Below, piece by piece: positions 5,092 to 6,798 of a stretch of DNA of 6,798 bases. Position 1 is the first letter of the stretch; each line of letters opens with the position of its first letter. The notes below the pieces were generated by a model. That model saw only the letters and a list, made by a program, of their open reading frames with translations, ran no database searches and had not been told where the DNA came from. The stretch is taken from the NCBI RefSeq assembly GCF_938045775.1, contig NZ_CALIBH010000247.1:1-6798 (forward strand), written 5' to 3'. The stretch is from an uncultured Campylobacter sp. GTDB lineage: Bacteria > Campylobacterota > Campylobacteria > Campylobacterales > Campylobacteraceae. The position numbers and the translations under genes are program-made.

Positions 5092-6090
5092 ATGATTTCC
5101 GTTGCTATAGACGCGATGGGCGGTGATTTCGGCTGCGAGCCGATAATAAACGGAGTCGTAGATGCGCTGCGAGAGCGTAAATTTAATGCATTTTTGGTAG
5201 GCGACGAAGCGCAAATCAAGCCTTTTATTCCACAAGATCAAGGCTTTGAGAAATATATCACTTACGTAGCTGCAAGCGAAGTTTTCGAGATGAAAGAGGG
5301 CGCAACCGACGCTCTCAAACGCAAAGAGAGCAGCATCTTTAAAGCGGTCGATCTAGTAAAAGACGGCACTTGCAAAGCCGTGGTATCAGCAGGACACAGC
5401 GGCGCTACGATGAGCCTTGCGACGCTTCGCATAGGCAGATTAAAGGGCATTTTGCGCCCCGCAATCGCTACGCTGATGCCAAATTCCATAGGTGGACGCA
5501 CGCTCGTGCTGGATGTGGGCGCTTATGTGGATTGTAAGCCTGAGAATTTGTTTCAATTCGCGATTATGGGCGAAGCATATGCCAAGGAGATTATGGGTTT
5601 AAACGCACCACGCATCGGCTTATTATCCAACGGCGAGGAGGATAGTAAAGGCAACGAGGTGACAAAAGAAACCTTTCATATGCTTAAGAAGATGCAAAAT
5701 TTTATCGGAAATGTCGAAGGCAATCAAATTTTTGACGGCTCGGTAGACGTGGTCGTGTGCGATGGATTTATTGGCAACATTATGCTAAAATCCAGCGAAG
5801 GCGTCGCAAGCGCTATCGGCAAACTTATTAAAAACGAAACGAAAAAATCCCCGATCGCCATCGCAGGCTCCATCTTGATGAAGCGCGTCTTTAAAATTAT
5901 CAAAAAAAGCACAGATTATGACGAATACGGCGGTGCGCCGCTTTTAGGCGTCAAAGAATGCGTCATCATAAGCCATGGCAAAAGCACTCCGAAAGCCGTT
6001 AAAAATGCAATCTTTCAGGCGCTTAAATTTGCAGATTCCAAAATCAACTCCGCGATAGAAAGCGAAATTTCTTCAAACGAGCAAAAATGA
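5092..6090 (+). CDS. plsX: Phosphate acyltransferase PlsX
   Basis: This 332-residue protein converts acyl-ACP and phosphate to acyl-phosphate, the donor PlsY uses to make lysophosphatidic acid, the first step of phospholipid synthesis; PlsX is a peripheral membrane enzyme. Recognisable conserved stretches in order: DAMGGD (7-12), SAGHSGA (99-105), LDVGAYVDC (140-148), SNGEEDSKGNE (179-189), CDGFIGNIMLK (223-233), YDEYGGAPLLGV (276-287) and SHGKS (294-298). The length is typical. In the third stretch Tyr145 stands where family members I recall have Asn (GANxD). The ATG is four bases after the rpmF stop, with no real Shine-Dalgarno sequence (upstream reads aatattaatccg), so translation probably relies on ribosomes finishing rpmF. 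The stop overlaps the fabH start by four bases. Confidence 0.97.
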   Translation: MISVAIDAMGGDFGCEPIINGVVDALRERKFNAFLVGDEAQIKPFIPQDQGFEKYITYVAASEVFEMKEGATDALKRKESSIFKAVDLVKDGTCKAVVSAGHSGATMSLATLRIGRLKGILRPAIATLMPNSIGGRTLVLDVGAYVDCKPENLFQFAIMGEAYAKEIMGLNAPRIGLLSNGEEDSKGNEVTKETFHMLKKMQNFIGNVEGNQIFDGSVDVVVCDGFIGNIMLKSSEGVASAIGKLIKNETKKSPIAIAGSILMKRVFKIIKKSTDYDEYGGAPLLGVKECVIISHGKSTPKAVKNAIFQALKFADSKINSAIESEISSNEQK

Positions 6091-6798
6091 AAAAAGCCTC
6101 GATGATCTCGATCGCAGCATACGCACCGAGCCAAATTTTAACTAATTTCGATCTTGAAAAAATGGTTGAAACGAGCGATGAATGGATCGTCAAGCGAACA
6201 GGCATTCACGAGCGCCGCATCGCAAAGGACGAGACCACTAGCGATTTGGGTATGAAGGCCGCGGCACTTGCGATCGAGCGTAGCGGGTTGCAAAAAAACG
6301 AGATCGATGCGATAATCTGCGCCACGATCTCACCCGATTATTTCTGTATGCCATCGACCGCGTGCGTCATCGCGGATAAGTTGGGTTTGAGCTTCGGCAT
6401 CACGGCGTTTGATATAAATGCCGCCTGTACGGGCTTCATCTATCTTTTAGAGCTTGCAAAATCCCTCATCGAAAGCGGCGCCAAAAAACACGTGCTGATA
6501 ATCGGCACGGAAAAGCTAAGTTCGATAGTCGATTGGAACGACCGCGCTACGTGCATACTCTTCGGCGACGGCGCAGGCGCTGCGGTTATCGCGGCGCGCG
6601 AGCAAAACGAAATCATCGACATTCATACCGCTAGCGACGGCAGCAAGGGCGATCTTCTCATCACCCCGGCTCCGGGCAGCGTCAATCCGCTTAGTAGTAA
6701 GATCATCGACGAAAAGCTGGGCTTCATGCAGATGGCGGGGCGCGAGGTCTTTAAAATCGCGGTACCGACGCTTAGTAACGACGTCGTGGAGATTTTGG
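6087..6798 (+). CDS. fabH: Beta-ketoacyl-ACP synthase III (FabH), C-terminus cut by window edge
   Basis: The first 237 codons of a protein normally about 320-330 residues long are present; the frame is open to the right edge. FabH condenses acetyl-CoA (or another short acyl-CoA) with malonyl-ACP to start each fatty acid chain. Support: the N-terminal TSDEWIVKRTGIHERR (29-44), the nucleophile Cys114 in NAACTGF, GTEKLSS (140-146) and FGDGAGAAV (159-167), all standard for the family. The catalytic His and Asn expected later (about 244 and 274 in E. coli numbering) fall outside the window. The ATG overlaps the plsX stop (ATGA), pointing to translational coupling; only a weak ribosome site (cgag) is visible upstream. 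A second Met at residue 6 is possible, but the upstream start keeps the overlap. Pairing with plsX links chain initiation to phospholipid synthesis. Confidence 0.96.
   Translation, partial: MKKASMISIAAYAPSQILTNFDLEKMVETSDEWIVKRTGIHERRIAKDETTSDLGMKAAALAIERSGLQKNEIDAIICATISPDYFCMPSTACVIADKLGLSFGITAFDINAACTGFIYLLELAKSLIESGAKKHVLIIGTEKLSSIVDWNDRATCILFGDGAGAAVIAAREQNEIIDIHTASDGSKGDLLITPAPGSVNPLSSKIIDEKLGFMQMAGREVFKIAVPTLSNDVVEIL

Noticed and set aside
4556..5219. Minus-strand frames opposite the yceD-like, rpmF and plsX genes
   Set aside because: Serine- and phenylalanine-rich shadows of real plus-strand genes; no motif and no proper start site.
1..6798. tRNA, rRNA, prophage, insertion sequence, or new defence or metabolic system
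   Set aside because: Nothing of this kind could be found on either strand by reading; all long frames are accounted for by recognised core genes.

Overview
The window reads as chromosomal DNA from a Campylobacter-like epsilonproteobacterium of moderate GC content. The main reasons are the gene order (ahpC divergent from fdxA, then ndk, a YceD/DUF177 gene, rpmF, plsX and fabH), which matches what I recall of the Campylobacter jejuni chromosome, and protein sequences that look close to the Campylobacter versions. The AT-rich word use (runs such as aaatttt) and TATAAT/TACAAT -10 boxes without obvious -35 boxes also fit. Base composition by eye is richer in GC than C. jejuni, suggesting one of the oral or commensal species; I cannot name the species from sequence alone.

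Layout. Positions 1-2645 (minus strand) hold most of a large secreted M16 zinc metallopeptidase whose C-terminus runs off the left edge. Positions 2646-2977 are a 332-base intergenic stretch with a promoter for the peptidase, a perfect 9-bp tandem repeat and several inverted repeats. Positions 2978-3574 (minus) encode a 2-Cys peroxiredoxin (AhpC/TSA type). Positions 3575-3753 are an AT-rich divergent promoter region. Positions 3754-4038 (plus) encode a 2[4Fe-4S] ferredoxin with its own strong terminator. From 4146 to the right edge runs a tightly packed plus-strand cluster: ndk, yceD-like, rpmF, plsX and fabH (cut by the right edge).

Function. The right half is a housekeeping operon that joins nucleotide supply (Ndk), the 50S ribosome (bL32 and the YceD-like protein) and the start of phospholipid and fatty acid synthesis (PlsX, FabH). 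Gaps of 9, 18 and 4 bases and a final 4-base overlap suggest one transcript with translational coupling. The centre pairs a peroxide-removing enzyme with an iron-sulfur ferredoxin across a shared control region, as in C. jejuni, where the two genes respond in opposite ways to iron.

I see no previously undescribed system here. The genes are ordinary core genes. The features most worth a second look are the tandem repeat and inverted repeats upstream of the peptidase gene, the divergent ahpC/fdxA control region, and an apparent Asn-to-Tyr change in a conserved PlsX motif.
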